Assembly: GCA_965112735.1 (NCBI GenBank)
Contig: OZ218960.1
Coordinates: forward strand, 992,001 to 1,056,000
Source of the DNA: Phaeosaccion multiseriatum
Taxonomy: Eukaryota; Ochrophyta, other classes
Direction of reading: 5' to 3'
Length of the DNA stretch: 64,000 nt
Shown here: piece by piece, positions 34,333-64,000 of the stretch
Layout: each line of letters starts with the position of its first letter
How positions within the stretch are numbered: position 1 is the first letter of the stretch
Program-made: the position numbers and the translations under genes
Notes under the pieces: generated by a model
Database searches by the model: none
Seen by the model: only the letters and a program-made list of their open reading frames with translations
What the model was told of the DNA's origin: nothing

Positions 34333-35187
34333 GTGAGCCATGGAGGTGTGTGTGGTGGACGTGTTTGGGGGGGGGGTGTGTGTGTGGAGGAGGAGGGGAT
34401 GATGGACATGATGGGAGATGATGACCCGAGTCCATTTCAATCCACTTCCAGTCCGGTCCAGTCCAGTAAATGATGTGTGGCAAGGCCAGCCCAGTCCCGC
34501 CCAGTCCGGCCCAGTCCGGTTTGGGTTTTGGTTTTGGTGTGTTTCGGCTTGGCTTGGTTGGTTTGGTTTGGTTTGGTTTCAGGGTCGGTGATGCTTTCAA
34601 TGCCATCCATCCACCATCCATCCACTGCCATCCACCCATCCATGCATCCATATGCAAATGGATTGGGTAGCCCGGCGACGGTTGAATGAATAATGTTCCC
34701 GCCTCCTCTCCTGGGGCCCAGGGAACGTTCCACGTTGAACGTTTCCTCCTGTGGCCTGGTGGACTAGGCTCGGAGAGAGAGGCTGAACGAACGGCGTGTC
34801 CTTTGGGTCCAGGGGGGTCTTCAATTGGGTATTGTTGGCTCAGGAGTACCGGGGGGGGGGGGGAGGAGAGAGAGGGGAGGTTGTGGTGGTGGGTGAAGGT
34901 GAGCAACTGTGGATAGGCTGACTGAATGTCTTGCCTTGTCCTTGGCCGCGAGGAGCAAGAGGGAAGGAGGAGGAGGAGGAGGAGGAGGAGGAGCGTGTGG
35001 GAGAAGGTCGGCGCGGTATCGTAGAAATAAGGTCGAGGTACAGGCGCCCAACTATATACACGTGGTTATTTTATGTACATACATCTCCCGATGGAGGGAG
35101 GGTTGGCCACAGGCAACCCCCCCCAGTAGTAGTGCCTGTCTACCACAGGTGCAACCGCACACCGCCTTTCTCTCTCTCCGCCCCCCC
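34333..35187. other. Convergent intergenic region
   Basis: About 855 bp between the lectin and zinc-protein 3' ends. It holds a cluster of CCAGTCC units (34440-34520), a GGTTTGGTTTGG run (34555-34580) and a copy of CCATCCACTGCCATCC (34616-34632). No gene is supported. Confidence 0.5.
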
Positions 35188-36433
35188 TTACTCCTCCTCT
35201 CTCCAAGTGCTACCACAAGCATTGCAACACATGGCCAGAATGAGCTCTGGGCGCTCCTTACTACCCCATGTCTCTGCCTTGCCGATGTCCCTCCCTGCCC
35301 CGCCGAAGGGTCTTCCGTTGGTATCTAGGCTCTTGCAGGCTCGGCAGCGGTACACTCCCTTGTACACTTGCAGCGGCGTGTATCCCGGCACCACAGCACC
35401 GCTACTACTAGCACCACTGGTGCTTCCAGCACCAGCACCAGCACCAGCACCGCCGCCATCGCCCTGCTGCTGTTGCTGCTGCCCCACATTCCAGTAGATC
35501 CTCCTCTTGGAGCTACGCTTCTTCGTGAGGTCTGCTGAGGCTGGGAGCCGCGGTTCTTGTTTGCCCCTCTGTCTAGCCCCCTGGTCTCCCCCTATTGATC
35601 CTCCTCCTCCTCCTTCTCCTCCTTCTCTGGTGAGGCTGACGCTGCTCCTCGGCCTCTTTACTCCTCCTCGTTTCGAGCTGGAGGTGCTGGCATTGCCGCT
35701 ACCACCACCAGCAGCTGGAGCCATCAGAAGCGCCCCTAAGGGGTCCTTCTCCGTCCTCCGATCGTACTCCCTCAGATGTGCCTCCACCTCCTCCTGCACG
35801 TCCTCGAAACAATCTGTCCACATCTATAGAGGAGATGGGATGGTGGGTGCCGTGCGAGGGAGGGGGCGGCGAGGGATACGTTAGTAAACATGACCATACG
35901 CTGACAGAGCACTACACGGAGACCCCGTGCTATTTTGCTCCGCTGATTACGTCCTCTCCGCGGGAAAATGCCCACCCTCCCTGTCTCCCTCCCTTCCTCC
36001 CCCCCTCCATCCCTCCCTCCCTCCCTTTGTTTCGTTTCTTGCTCACCTTGCTAAACTCCGGGGTCTGCTGCTCCAGGACCATGGCATTGGATATCACAGC
36101 CTTATGGGGGTGCTCACTTGCATGGTCCGACGTATGGAAGTGCCTCAGGCCTGTCAGGGGGATACAGCAAAGAGCAGAACGACGCGGTAAGTCCTTTGAG
36201 TAAACTCTCCTTAACGTTGCATCTTCGAGAGGGAGAGGGAGAGGGAGAGGGAGAGGGAGAGAGAGAGAGAGGGAGAGGGAGAGAGGGAGGGAGAGATAGA
36301 GAGGGAGAGAGCGGGAGAGAGAGAAAGGGCGAAGTGTTTACTCACAGAAAGCGCTCCCACAGCAAGACACACACGAAGACCTCGTGAAGCATCGAGAGCA
36401 CACAGTCTTCACGTCCCTCCTGCTGCTAGCCAT
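35188..36433 (-). CDS. Protein with two putative zinc-binding modules
   Basis: Three exons (36433-36346, 36150-36047, 35823-35188) join in phase into 275 residues. Residues 9-50 hold a dense cluster: Cys-x2-Cys, Cys-x2-Cys-Cys, Cys, then His residues spaced as His-x-His, His and His-x-His. The exon 1/2 junction splits the codon of one of these Cys. The C-terminus has Cys-Arg-Ala-Cys, about 30 residues, then Cys-Cys-Asn-Ala-Cys-Gly-Ser-Thr-Trp, like the zinc ribbon of TFIIS (Cys-x2-Cys-Gly-x2-Trp). The middle is a helical acidic segment and a Gly/Ala/Gln linker. I do not recognise the whole protein. A role in transcription or nucleic-acid binding is suggested only by the ribbon. Confidence 0.65.
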
Positions 36434-36579
36434 CACGCACGCCTCCCGACCGCGCAGGGATCGGGAGTGGATTCGCAGGGCCGAAAAAAAAAGGGAAAAT
36501 CAAAAACTCTCGTCGCGGAAACCGGCCGTAACCGTGCGCGGGGAGGCGCAAGATAATCGAGGCAAGCGCCTATGCTCCG
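36434..36579. promoter_or_regulatory. Shared 5' region of the zinc protein and large low-complexity gene
   Basis: Divergent start codons 146 bp apart, with a short A-run at 36485-36492. Bidirectional promoter by inference. Confidence 0.35.
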
Positions 36580-39500
36580 ATGAGTGTCCATGGTGGAACG
36601 CCAGGGGAACCAGCAGCCGCCTCGACAGGAGGATCAATAGGAGGGTCGACAAGAGGGTCGGCAGAAGTACCGATGGGGGCATGGGCAGAGGCGCCGCCTT
36701 TCCCCTTGGAGGAGGATGTGATTGAGAAAGCTCGCTCTCGCTCGTCTCGCTTGGTGGAAGTGCAAGTAGACGAAGCGGGTGCAGTCCTCCCGCTCGAACG
36801 GCCCATCTCCACGTCAGGCGAAGCGGGTCGTGATGCGCTCTGCCTTGACATCGAGTCGCGAGACCCGCAAGGGACAGCTCGAGGCTTGGAGCCTGCCCTC
36901 ATTACCTCCAGCCGCTCCCATACCAACACTGCATGTTCAGCGAGAGGAGGAGGAGAAGGGTCGTTGTCTTCAGATGGGGAGAGCGACGATCGCAGCAGGT
37001 CTACATCCGGATCGGAGCAGGGAGAAGCCGATGGGCGGGCAGCAGAACAAAGGGAGGGAGGGGCAGGGCCACGAGGAGGGAGGGGGGCAGGTAGTAGGGG
37101 ATCAAAAGGAGGGAAGCAAGTGGGAGGAGACCTGATGGAGTGGGTGGAGAGGAAGCTCAGCGTAGTAACGGTTGAGGAGCCCGCGGAAGAGAGGAGACGA
37201 ACACGCAACAGTAGCGTCGCCGCGGCCCAGATACGGGTACGTCCCTTGTGGTCTGCACCCCTTCTTCCGTCGGGCGCGTTCTCTCGGCACCCTCCCATAT
37301 GGAGGAGAAGCCATGTCACGCCCCCCCCCCGCCCCCCCCCTCCCCACGCCCCAAACCCTATAACACTTCTCCTCAAAGCTCACGTCCCTGCCCCCCCCGT
37401 TCCGTGCTGCGTCGAATTACCAACTTCCGCCTCTACCGCAACGAAGATTGCGGCCGAGACGCTCCTCTTTGGACCGGATGAGAAGGCCTCGCCCCGCGGA
37501 CAAGGGCAAGGATGGCCAGGAGGGAAAGGGCAGGTACAGCCCCACCGTCTAGAGATGGCTCTCATGGCTCGCGTGGAGGGAGAACAAAGGGCCCGTGGGG
37601 ACATGTTTTGGGGACACGACCGCGAGGCCTTGAATGAAGAGGCATCGAGAGCTCACTTTAGGGAGGAGGACTGTCTCAGTGCGGAGCTTCGAAGGTATGG
37701 GTGGCAGTGGATGGCAGTACATGGCAGTGGATGGAATGGAGTGGTTATGGTATATGATTGTTTTTTGGTTGTTTGTGGGGAACGGAGCAATGGAGGAGAG
37801 GGAGGAAGGGACGGAGAAAGGAAGGAGGAAAGGGAGGGAGAGAAAAACTACACAAAAATACCCTGACTACACAAAAATACCATGACGAACGAATGAACGA
37901 ACGAACAACGCGATCTGTCCCTCGTCGTCGTCCTCCTCCTCCTCCTCCTCCTCCTCCTCCTCCTCCTCCTCCTCCTCCTCCTCCTCCTCCTCCTCCTCCT
38001 CCTCCTCCTCCTCCTCCTCCTCCTCCTCCTCCTCCTCCTCCTCCTCCTCCTCCTCCTCCTCCTCCTCCTCCTCCTCCTCCTCCTCCTCCTCCTCCTCCTC
38101 CTCCTCCTCCTCCTCCTCCTCCTCCTCCTCCTCCTCCTGCAACAGGCGGGAGAAGGAGCATGCTCTTCGCGAGAGTTGGCTGCAGCAGGAGCAGGCAAGC
38201 CGCCAGCGGTACGACGAGTGCCGGGCGGAGAGGGAGGAGCGCGTGCGCTCTGAATACCTTGCCACCTTCTACACTCAAACTTCCAGCGACTTCGCAGCCA
38301 CCTTCCTGTGGCCCTGTGAAGACGAGTTGGTCTCCTCTGCTGTATCACCGACTGCTGCTGCTGCTGCTGGTGATGGTGGTGTTGGATCGGAGGTGTGGAG
38401 AAAGCATGAAGCCCGGGTAGGGGGCAGTAGTAGTAGTAGTAGTAGTAGTGGTAGCGGTGGTGGTGGCAGTGGCAGTAGCAGGAGTAGCGAGGACTTCGAC
38501 CTACCCCGCCGGGGCCCCGAGAGCAACGAGGAGCCGGATCAGCAGCCACTTCTCCGGCCGCAGCAGCGTGGTACTGGTGCTAGTGAGGGTGTTGCAGGGA
38601 TGAAGAGGAGGGGCAGCAGTAGTCGTATGGGCAACGGCAGTTGCAGTGGCAGGAAGCAGTCTTTCAAGGAGGGCAGAGAGAGAGAGCGAGGGCGAGGCCA
38701 ACAGGGGGGGAGAGGGCAGCGGAGTACGGAGGGGGCAAAGGAAGAGTTACCGCAGAGGCCCCCCTGGGGGGTTAAGGTGCCCCCCCGGGACAGTAGGGAG
38801 GACCGCAAAGGAACAACAGGACCGGCAAAGGACCATCGAGATCGGGGAAACAAACCTAGCGGTGGCAGAAGAACGGGGAGGGAGGGGGAAGGGAGGGGAC
38901 GAGACACAGGACGAGGAGGAGGAGGAGGAGGAGGAGGAGGAGGAGGAGGAGGAGGAGGAGGAGGAGGAGGAGGAGGAGGAGGAGCAGCAGGAGGAGGAGG
39001 AGGAGAAGCAGGAGGGGCGGGGGGAAGCCTGGTGCTGACGGGTAGGCTCGGTGGCATGGAGGCAGGGGAAGCGCGCATCTCGACGAAGGTGAGGAGCCAG
39101 GAGCGAGCGAGGGAGGGAGGGAGGGAGGGAGGGAGGGGGGGAGAGGGGGAGAGAGGGAGGGAGGGAGGGAGAGAGGGAGGGGGGAGGGAGGGAGGGAGGG
39201 AGAGAGGGAGAGAGGGAGGGAGGGAGGGAGGGAGGGAGGGAGGGAGGGAAGGCTTGCTTCAGTGGCGTGTCCATCGTCGGGAACTTGCACCCTCCCTTCA
39301 CTGCAACCCCTCTCTTCGTCCTTTTACCCCCCTGTCTGTCTCGTCTTACCCCGATTCTCATCCGGGTGCTGGTCTTGCCTGTCCCGCGCCTATTCCTCAC
39401 TCTCTCACCCTCCCCTCCCCCCCCCCCTCCTCTCTCTCTGTACCCCCGTCTCCTCCCCTCCCTCCCTCTCTCTCCCGCCCTCTCTCTCTCTATGTCTCGT

Positions 39501-39875
39501 CCCCCCTCAGAGCATATTTCACAGCGGAAGTCGAAAAAAGGCCCACAAAATGGTGCCCTGTGACACCACATTTGCGCACCCAAATCGCCACGCCAGCGGG
39601 ACTGATCGGACTGCAGATGGCTCCAACAACATCAGCAACAGAAGAGGAGAAGGAGGAGGTCCTCGCAAGTCACGGCCTCTGCTTGCTTCCTCCTCCTCTT
39701 CTTCTTCCCTCCCTGCCCTCCGCCTCCATCCGCACCCTCATGCTCAGCAGCAGCAGCAGCTCCAGCTAGGGAAGAAGGTAAGGGATCAGGGCAGTGATAC
39801 CAGAGGAGGAGGAGGAGGAGGAGGAGGAGGAGGCTTGGGCCTTTATCATGCTCATGCTCATCCTCATTCTCATCC

Positions 39876-39912
<37 letters not shown>

Positions 39913-40182
39913 CATCCTCATCCTTATCCTCATCCTCCTCCTCCTCCTCCTCCTCCTCCTCCTCCTCCTCCTCCTCCTCCTCATCCTCCTCCTCCTCCTC
40001 CTCCTCCTCCTCCTCCTCCTCCTCCTCCTCCTCCTCCTCCTCCTCCTCCTCCTCCTCCTCCTCCTCCTCCTCCTCCTCCTCCTCCTCCTCCTCCTCCTCC
40101 TCCTCCTCCTCCTCCTCCTCCTCCTCATCCTCCTCCTCCTCCTCCTCCTCATCATCATCATCATGATGATGATGATCATCAT

Positions 40183-40214
<32 letters not shown>

Positions 40215-40696
40215 GCAGCACGGTAAGGACCCGACAACCCAAGCGGTTCTCTTGACCCCCTTGGGAGGCCTGGGCCCAACGGATGGGGGTGATCCCGGCG
40301 CCATTTTCGACCACAATCGGGGCTTTCCCAACGCAGATTCGGCGGCGGCTGGCGTTTCAGCAGAGCGAGGGGATGCGGTTGCGGGACATGCACAGCTTCA
40401 TCACGAGGAGGCGGCGGCGAGGAGGACTGGGCAGGGCTGGTCGGAGAGCAGATTCGGGGCCAAGTTCAGGCGGTATCAGCACGCCCAGATGCAGAGAGGG
40501 GGGGGTCGGGGGGCGGCGAGAAGTGGTACTCGGAGTGCCGCCAGCATCGCAGGAGGAAGGGGTTGGGATGGTGGCAGTGGAGAGCAACAACCCAACGGGT
40601 ACTTGCATGGCAACATCAAGAGCAGTAGCAACCAAAGGGACGACAACCACCGCCGATTCAACAGTCGCACCGCTGCTGTATCACCAACTGCTGCAT

Positions 40697-40727
<31 letters not shown>

Positions 40728-41889
40728 ACCATCATCATCATCATCATCATCCGCCGCCATCACCGCAGCAGCAGCAGCAGCAGCGGCGGCCCTTGCCGCT
40801 TGGCAATGTAGTGCCGTGAACCCCGGGCGGGAGGAGATGGCAATTCGAGAGGCGTTTGCGGCTATGGATGCGAGGGGCAAGGGGCTGGTGCAAGCAGAGG
40901 TCGCCATGCTGCAGATGGCAACCAATGGCAAGGTATGTTACGTAAGGGGTAGCGTAAGGGGCCGCGCACACCCTCTCCCACTGTATCTATCCGCGCGGGG
41001 GGGGGGGGTTATTGCTACAACACATAACAAGACGTAACTATACACAACACACACCTCAATACCTCATTCCTTCTCATCAACCAGGGAAGCAAGGCTCACT
41101 GACTGACTTAACCATCATTGACTTACTATCACGCCCTCTCCCTCACTTACTACACCCCCATCACCTCCCCGTGCAGATACGGTCCTTGCTGCAAGAGACT
41201 ATGCTGTGGATGCTCCTCAAGAAGCGAAGGTGGAACGATCTCCGCCACCTACTGCTCTTGACGGAGGATGAGGAGGAGGAGGGGGAGGGGGAGAAGGAGG
41301 GAGGGAGCAGCGGTGCGGACACAAGCTGGGCCGCGAAGCAAGAAGAGGCGGAGGCGGCGGAGGCAGAGGCGGCCATGTGGATAATAGAGGGAGGGGCAGC
41401 ACCACCAGCAGTTGGTGACACAACACCAGTTGGTGATACGGCGGCGGAAGGGCGGAGGAGGCGGCGCTTCCTACCTGTGAGTGTTCATGACTTACTTGCC
41501 GCCAATCGGAGGCTTTTCTTGGAGAGAGGAGTCACCAAGCGTTGCATCAGACAACCGCACCAGCAGCAGCGGCAGCAGCAGTTGGTGATACAGCAGCAGG
41601 GAGGCGGGCAGCGGGGCACAGGAGGGGGTGGTTCACAGATGGCAGGGACTGCCCTGGCAGCAGCGAGGGTGGCCGCGGAGGAGGCGAGGGTGAGGAAGCA
41701 GTGGGCTAACATACTGCCTCTGGATGTGGAGGACGGAGAGGAGGTCGAGGTGAGTCAGTCAGTCAGTCTGTCTGTCTGTCAGTCACAAAGGAAGGAAGGA
41801 CGGAAGGAAGGAAGGAAGGAAGTCAATCAGAACGGAAGGAAGGAAGGAAGGAAGTCAGTCAGTCACACACACACACTCTCTCTCTCTGT

Positions 41890-41928
<39 letters not shown>

Positions 41929-43538
41929 CTCTCGTTTCTCTCCCCTCCCCTCCACCTACATGCACCCACGAACAGGTGCTGGCACACAGGGGCTTCCGTT
42001 GGGTGCGCGCATGGGTCATGCGGATAGACAGGGGTGAGGACGGGCAGCAGACATTCTCAGTGCGGTACGTCGATGAGCAGCATCTTCCCGATGAGGACGA
42101 GGAGGAGAGCTTCAAGGAGGGCGCAGGAGAGAGGGCCCGGCAGCTGCAGAGGTTGGCGGTACACGAGACACCGGCAAAGCAGCAGAAGAAAGAGAGTGAG
42201 AAGGAGGAGAAGCGGGGGGGGAAGGAGCAGAGGGAGGAGGAGGAAGCCCTGGCAGGAGCAGCCCGAGGAGAAGGAGAAAGAGAAGGGGAAGACGGGCAAG
42301 ACGGAAAGGAGGAAGGAGCGGGAGACAGTCCAGAGACGGTCTTGTCAGCACAGGTCGAAGTAGCGGCAGCAGCGTCGGCGGTTGGCGATACATTAACAGT
42401 TGGTGATATAACAGAGGCGGCGGGTGGAGCGGCTGGCGAGGGGGTCGGCCAAGAAGCAGCGTCTGGACTGGAGGAGCAAGCAACAGAGCAAGGACGAGAA
42501 CAGGAACAAGCTCCTACTCCTGCTGTATCACCAACTGCTCCTCCTCCTGCTGCTCCTGCTCCTGCTCCTCCACCTGCCCCTCCTACCGCTAACGCTACTG
42601 GTGGTGATGGTGGTGATGGTGGTGATGGTGGCGATGGCTCTGTCGTGGATGAGATGGAGCTCGAGTGGCGGGACACATGCGCACGAGTGAAGCAACTGCT
42701 GCGCAACCAAGCACCTCCGGTGGCGACCTGTAGAGGGACTACAGAGCGAGAGCTCATGGCACAAGTGTTTGCGAGGATTGTGGAGGGAGAGGCCGCCCGG
42801 GAGGAAGCGATGAGGCCACAGGAGAAGGATGAGGAGGAGGAAGAGGAGGAGGTGGTGGTGGTGGTGGAGGAGGGGCGGGGGGGGGAGGAGGAAGGGGGGA
42901 AGGAGGAGAAGGGGGGGACGGAGGAGGAGGAGGAGGAGGAGGAGGAGGAGGTGGGGAAGAAGGGGGAGGAGATGGAGGAGAAAGAGAGGAGAGGACCCCC
43001 TGAAAGTGGCATGCTGAGCAGCATCAAGGTGCACTCTCCTCCATCCCACCCATTTTTGGCCGGTGGCAACTCTCAGTCAGCCCGCCCTACTCTGGAGCGA
43101 GGCATGTCTTCCATGCGGGTGCTAAGGACCACAGCCTCAAATATGAAGGTGTTAGAGGTGAAGCTTGGAGGTGGTTTATCCACTTCACTCTTGCTGGGCA
43201 AGCTGCGAGAGGCTGCAGCAGTTGGTGGTACAGAAGCAAGAGGAGGACGAGGAGGAGGAGGAGGAGGAGGAGCAGGAGCAGGAGGAGCAGAGGGAGGAGG
43301 AGCAGGAGGAGGAGAAAGCGACGACGAAGTGGCTCCTGATGCGCCAGCGGTTCTTGCCGAGTTGATTCGGAGAAGCCCCGCCATGACCGCTTTGACGTGT
43401 GCTCAAGAGCCCGCGTTTGCTCATGCCCTAATGAAGATGCCCACGGTACGGAGGGGCGAGGTGAGCGAGTTGGAGTGGTGCGAGTACGGTGAAGCGCTTA
43501 CGCACATGGTGCTGCTCAACGACCTCCAGCTTCGGTGA
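36580..43538 (+). CDS. Large low-complexity protein with coiled coil and EF-hand-like segment
   Basis: I do not recognise this protein. Supported exons are 36580-37236, 37447-37694, 38146-39088, 39511-39777, about 40219-40932, 41177-41749 and 41976-43538, for roughly 1650 residues. The first two may be one exon, because the frame between them is open. Ordered parts include a helix starting Arg-Arg-Glu-Lys-Glu-His-Ala-Leu-Arg-Glu-Ser-Trp with a following Leu-Ala-Thr-Phe-Tyr-Thr segment, an EF-hand-like Arg-Glu-Ala-Phe-Ala-Ala-Met-Asp-Ala-Arg-Gly-Lys-Gly-Leu, a hydrophobic helix (Leu-Leu-Gln-Glu-Thr-Met-Leu-Trp-Met-Leu-Leu) and a C-terminal helical domain. Most of the rest is poly-Gly, poly-Ser, poly-Glu or Pro/His runs from trinucleotide repeats. 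It carries at least eight of the dispersed TTGGTGATACAG copies. The fifth exon's start is unresolved. Confidence 0.55.
37930..38138. repeat. (TCC)n array before an acceptor
   Basis: About 210 bp of almost perfect TCC repeat ending at CTGCAACAG, the 3' splice site of exon 38146-39088. Because the repeat is trinucleotide, very long poly-Pro, poly-Glu or poly-Arg frames run through it. They are not genes. Confidence 0.92.
39109..39249. repeat. (GGGA)n tract after a donor
   Basis: Purine-rich GGGA units follow the donor at 39089 (GTGAGGAGCC). The same intron ends in CCCT/CT pyrimidine tracts before its acceptor at 39510, so it shows opposite strand bias at its two ends. Confidence 0.9.
39905..40195. 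repeat. (CTC)n/(CAT)n tract
   Basis: Trinucleotide repeat running from CATCAT through about 220 bp of CTC and back to CATCAT/GATGAT. It is open in several frames. I favour an intronic location between exons 39511-39777 and ~40219-40932, but a coded His/Pro run cannot be excluded. Confidence 0.85.
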
Positions 43539-44339
43539 CTGGTGATTCGTTTGCGACCAAGGGTGAGGGAGTGAGGGAGGTGATTTGTCATTTGTGAGTT
43601 GTGATAAAATCAAATCGTCGTCGTTCGTTCCCTTGTCGGTCGATCGATCGGTCGGTCGGTCAGTCAGTCAGTCAGTCAGTCAGTCAGTCAGTCAGTCAGT
43701 CAGTCAGTCAGTGAGTCAATCCTAAGAGCTGTACTCGAGACCGGGGGAGACGGGAGATGCGAGATGCTTGCCTTACGTGAGATTACGTACAGTACCCACA
43801 AAGTGTTAGCCATAAGCAATAATGCCACAGCGATAGCCGATAAACCCTTCCCTTCCCTCTTTCATAGTCCATGATCGCTCTCATTTTATAAAACTAATCG
43901 TGGCTCCATCAAAATTGTCTTGTCAAAAAAAAGCTTCAAAGCGGGGATTGCCCCGACCAGAGGAGAAGGGCAGACACCAACCGGGGGCAAAACAAAGCCA
44001 TCACCAACACCACCACCTGCCGTGGCGGGGACATAAAAGTAAAGCCGCCCCTGACCCGAAAGGGGGGCGCCGCCTTTGGCTTGCTCCTCGTGCCCCCCCC
44101 CCCGCCCCCCCCCATTCCCTCCTCCCCCCCTGGGGGCTCTGTCATCGCACTGCCTTGCTTGGTATGTGTAGGCGTTGGCTGTATGCTGTATCATTTCCTC
44201 CTCCTCCACCCCCGGGGCGTGTGTAGAGCCTCTATCCCTTTCTCTTCCTCTCTGGTCTCCTACCCCCTCCGTCTGTGTGCGCATCGTATCGATTCATCCT
44301 CCCCTCCCCCCCCCTCCTCCTCCTCCCCCCGGCATGTGC
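43539..44339. other. Convergent intergenic region
   Basis: 800 bp between the large gene and the thiolase gene. Contains GATCGATCGGTCGGTCAGTC units grading into (CAGT)n at 43640-43712, and C-rich runs near 44095-44130. No gene is supported. Confidence 0.5.
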
Positions 44340-49273
<4,934 letters not shown>

Positions 49274-49430
49274 ACTATCACTCTTTCTGCCCTTCCTAAG
49301 GTTGGCGCTTTTCTCTCAACTCAGTAAAGAGCGTGTTGTGGGAGCGGAGCGAAATCGTCCAAGAACACAAGAACATCCCCACAGATGGCGCCGAATTACA
49401 AACGGGCAAGTTGGAGAGGGAAATATATAC

Positions 49431-49541
49431 TTCTGGCCGGCGCCAGCCGGCCAGCCAGGTTCCAGGTTCTGGGGGAAAGCCATGTAATAAGGCAATGATG
49501 AGGGCCACGGTGCTTCCTGCTTCTGGCCGGCGCCAGCCGGC
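49431..49541. promoter_or_regulatory. Pair of GC-rich direct repeats, each an imperfect inverted repeat
   Basis: CTTCTGGCCGGCGCCAGCCG occurs twice about 88 bp apart, roughly 160-270 bp upstream of the thiolase start codon. Each copy can fold on itself (GGCCGGC/GCCGGCC). They could be protein-binding sites or a remnant repeat; nothing here decides which. Confidence 0.3.
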
Positions 49542-49862
49542 CTGCTTCCTGCTTCTGGGCTGGCCTGTCTCAGAAGCATGTCAGGGGCCGAGAGAAGAGA
49601 AGATGGCAGGGTAAGATGTTGCCCCGCTCTCTTTCAAATCTCTCTGCTGACGGGACCTTTTTTGGATACTTTGATACTTGATCAATATGACTAAACGAAG
49701 AAGAGGGGCTCTCGCCTCCCTTCTTCCCTCTTCTTTAGACGACGGCAGCACTGATGTGACGGCTCCATCACAAAACTGTCGCAAAACTGGTCATCAGACC
49801 TCTACTCTACTGAAATCTCCTCGAACGTGAAAAGCATATGCGCCCATCTATCCTTCCTTCCT

Positions 49863-50143
49863 TCCATCCATCCATCCATCCATCCATCCATCCATCCATC
49901 CATCCATCCATCCATCCATCCATCCATCCATCCATCCATCCATCCATCCATCCATCCATCCATCCATCCATCCATCCATCCATCCATCCATCCATCCATC
50001 CATCCATCCATCCATCCATCCATCCATCCATCCATCCATCCATCCATCCATCCATCCATCCATCCATCCATCCATCCATCCATCCATCCATCCACCCATC
50101 CATCCATCCATCCATCCATCCACACATCCATCCATCCATTCCT
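49863..50143. repeat. (CATC)n intergenic microsatellite
   Basis: About 280 bp of CATC with very few interruptions. All six frames are open across it, which produces spurious Ile-His-Pro-Ser and Trp-Met-Asp-Gly frames. Confidence 0.92.
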
Positions 50144-50370
50144 CTGTCCCACCCTCACGCATTGTGTGTAGGTACTTTGCTGATTGCTTGGGGGGGTCAT
50201 CCCCGTCACAGCACACACTCGCACACACACGTACACACACGCACACCACTATTACGTACACTTAAGCTTGACTTCTCTCAGCCAGCCTTCTGCATCTATT
50301 CTGTGATTCTGTGTGTAAAATGTATCCTACCTCCCTAAGCAAACCAGCCCGCCCCCAGCTATCACCTTAA

Positions 50371-64000
<13,630 letters not shown>

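Larger units (their letters stand above)
49274..50370. other. Intergenic region between the two co-directional minus-strand genes
   Basis: About 1.1 kb that must hold the thiolase promoter and the 3' end of the receptor-like gene. It contains two copies of a GC-rich near-palindrome (CTTCTGGCCGGCGCCAGCCG) at about 49431 and 49519, and a 280-bp (CATC)n array. No plus-strand gene fills the place where strand alternation would predict one. Confidence 0.5.

Noticed and set aside
37745-38549. Poly-Pro, poly-Gly, poly-Arg and poly-Glu frames over the (TCC)n array
   Set aside because: Repeat artefacts lying in an intron bounded by a good donor (37695) and acceptor (38145).
40357-40819. Alternative frame of the large gene beginning Ile-Arg-Arg-Arg-Leu-Ala-Phe-Gln-Gln
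   Set aside because: It looks protein-like locally, but it hits a stop and cannot join the downstream exon in phase. The frame ending in the EF-hand-like segment can.
49316-49579. Minus-strand frame of 87 codons upstream of the thiolase
   Set aside because: Its content comes from the GC-rich direct repeats; no family resemblance or splice support.
49807-50338. Frames of Ile-His-Pro-Ser and Trp-Met-Asp-Gly repeats
   Set aside because: They translate the (CATC)n microsatellite; no start context, no non-repeat domain.

Overview
The window reads as nuclear DNA of a photosynthetic stramenopile (heterokont alga), most likely from the brown-algal side of the ochrophytes. Genes are split by GT-AG introns whose exon phases join cleanly. 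One predicted plastid protein carries a heterokont-style presequence (a signal peptide, then Cys-Arg-Ala-Phe-His). A DRC12/CCDC153-like gene implies a flagellated stage, and an FNIP-repeat protein is present. The species cannot be named from the sequence alone. Simple repeats make up a large share of the DNA.

I support fifteen genes. In order they are: a GT15-like glycosyltransferase tail (+); a NicO/UreH-like metal transporter (-); a DRC12-like axonemal coiled coil (+); a plastid DoxX-like membrane protein (-); an NnrU-family membrane protein (+); a Gln-rich, probably axonemal protein (-); ribosomal protein eL38 (+); an FNIP-repeat protein (-); EME1, the MUS81 partner (+); a TBC-domain Rab-GAP (-); an L-type lectin cargo receptor (+); a two-module zinc protein (-); a large low-complexity protein (+); a mitochondrial trifunctional-type thiolase beta subunit (-); and a giant fibronectin-III receptor-like protein (-), which runs off the right edge. 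The first fourteen alternate strand without exception, giving six close head-to-head pairs whose start codons lie 137-501 bp apart.

Almost all the repeats sit in introns and are polarised. Units that copy the 5' splice consensus (GTGA, GTAT, GTGC, GT) or purine runs (GGGA) lie after donors. Pyrimidine runs (CCT, CCCT, CTCA) lie before acceptors. A 16-mer, GGATGGCAGTGGATGG, follows the same rule. A second motif, TTGGTGATACAGCAG, recurs in exons in several frames and also in introns.

The most novel item is the giant gene at 50371-64000 (-). Its 2000 visible codons join sixteen exons without a frame break. Outside the membrane it alternates FN3 domains with two module types I do not recognise, in an exon-for-exon super-repeat. 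It then has one transmembrane helix and a cytoplasmic tail built from three tandem copies of one 165-bp exon.
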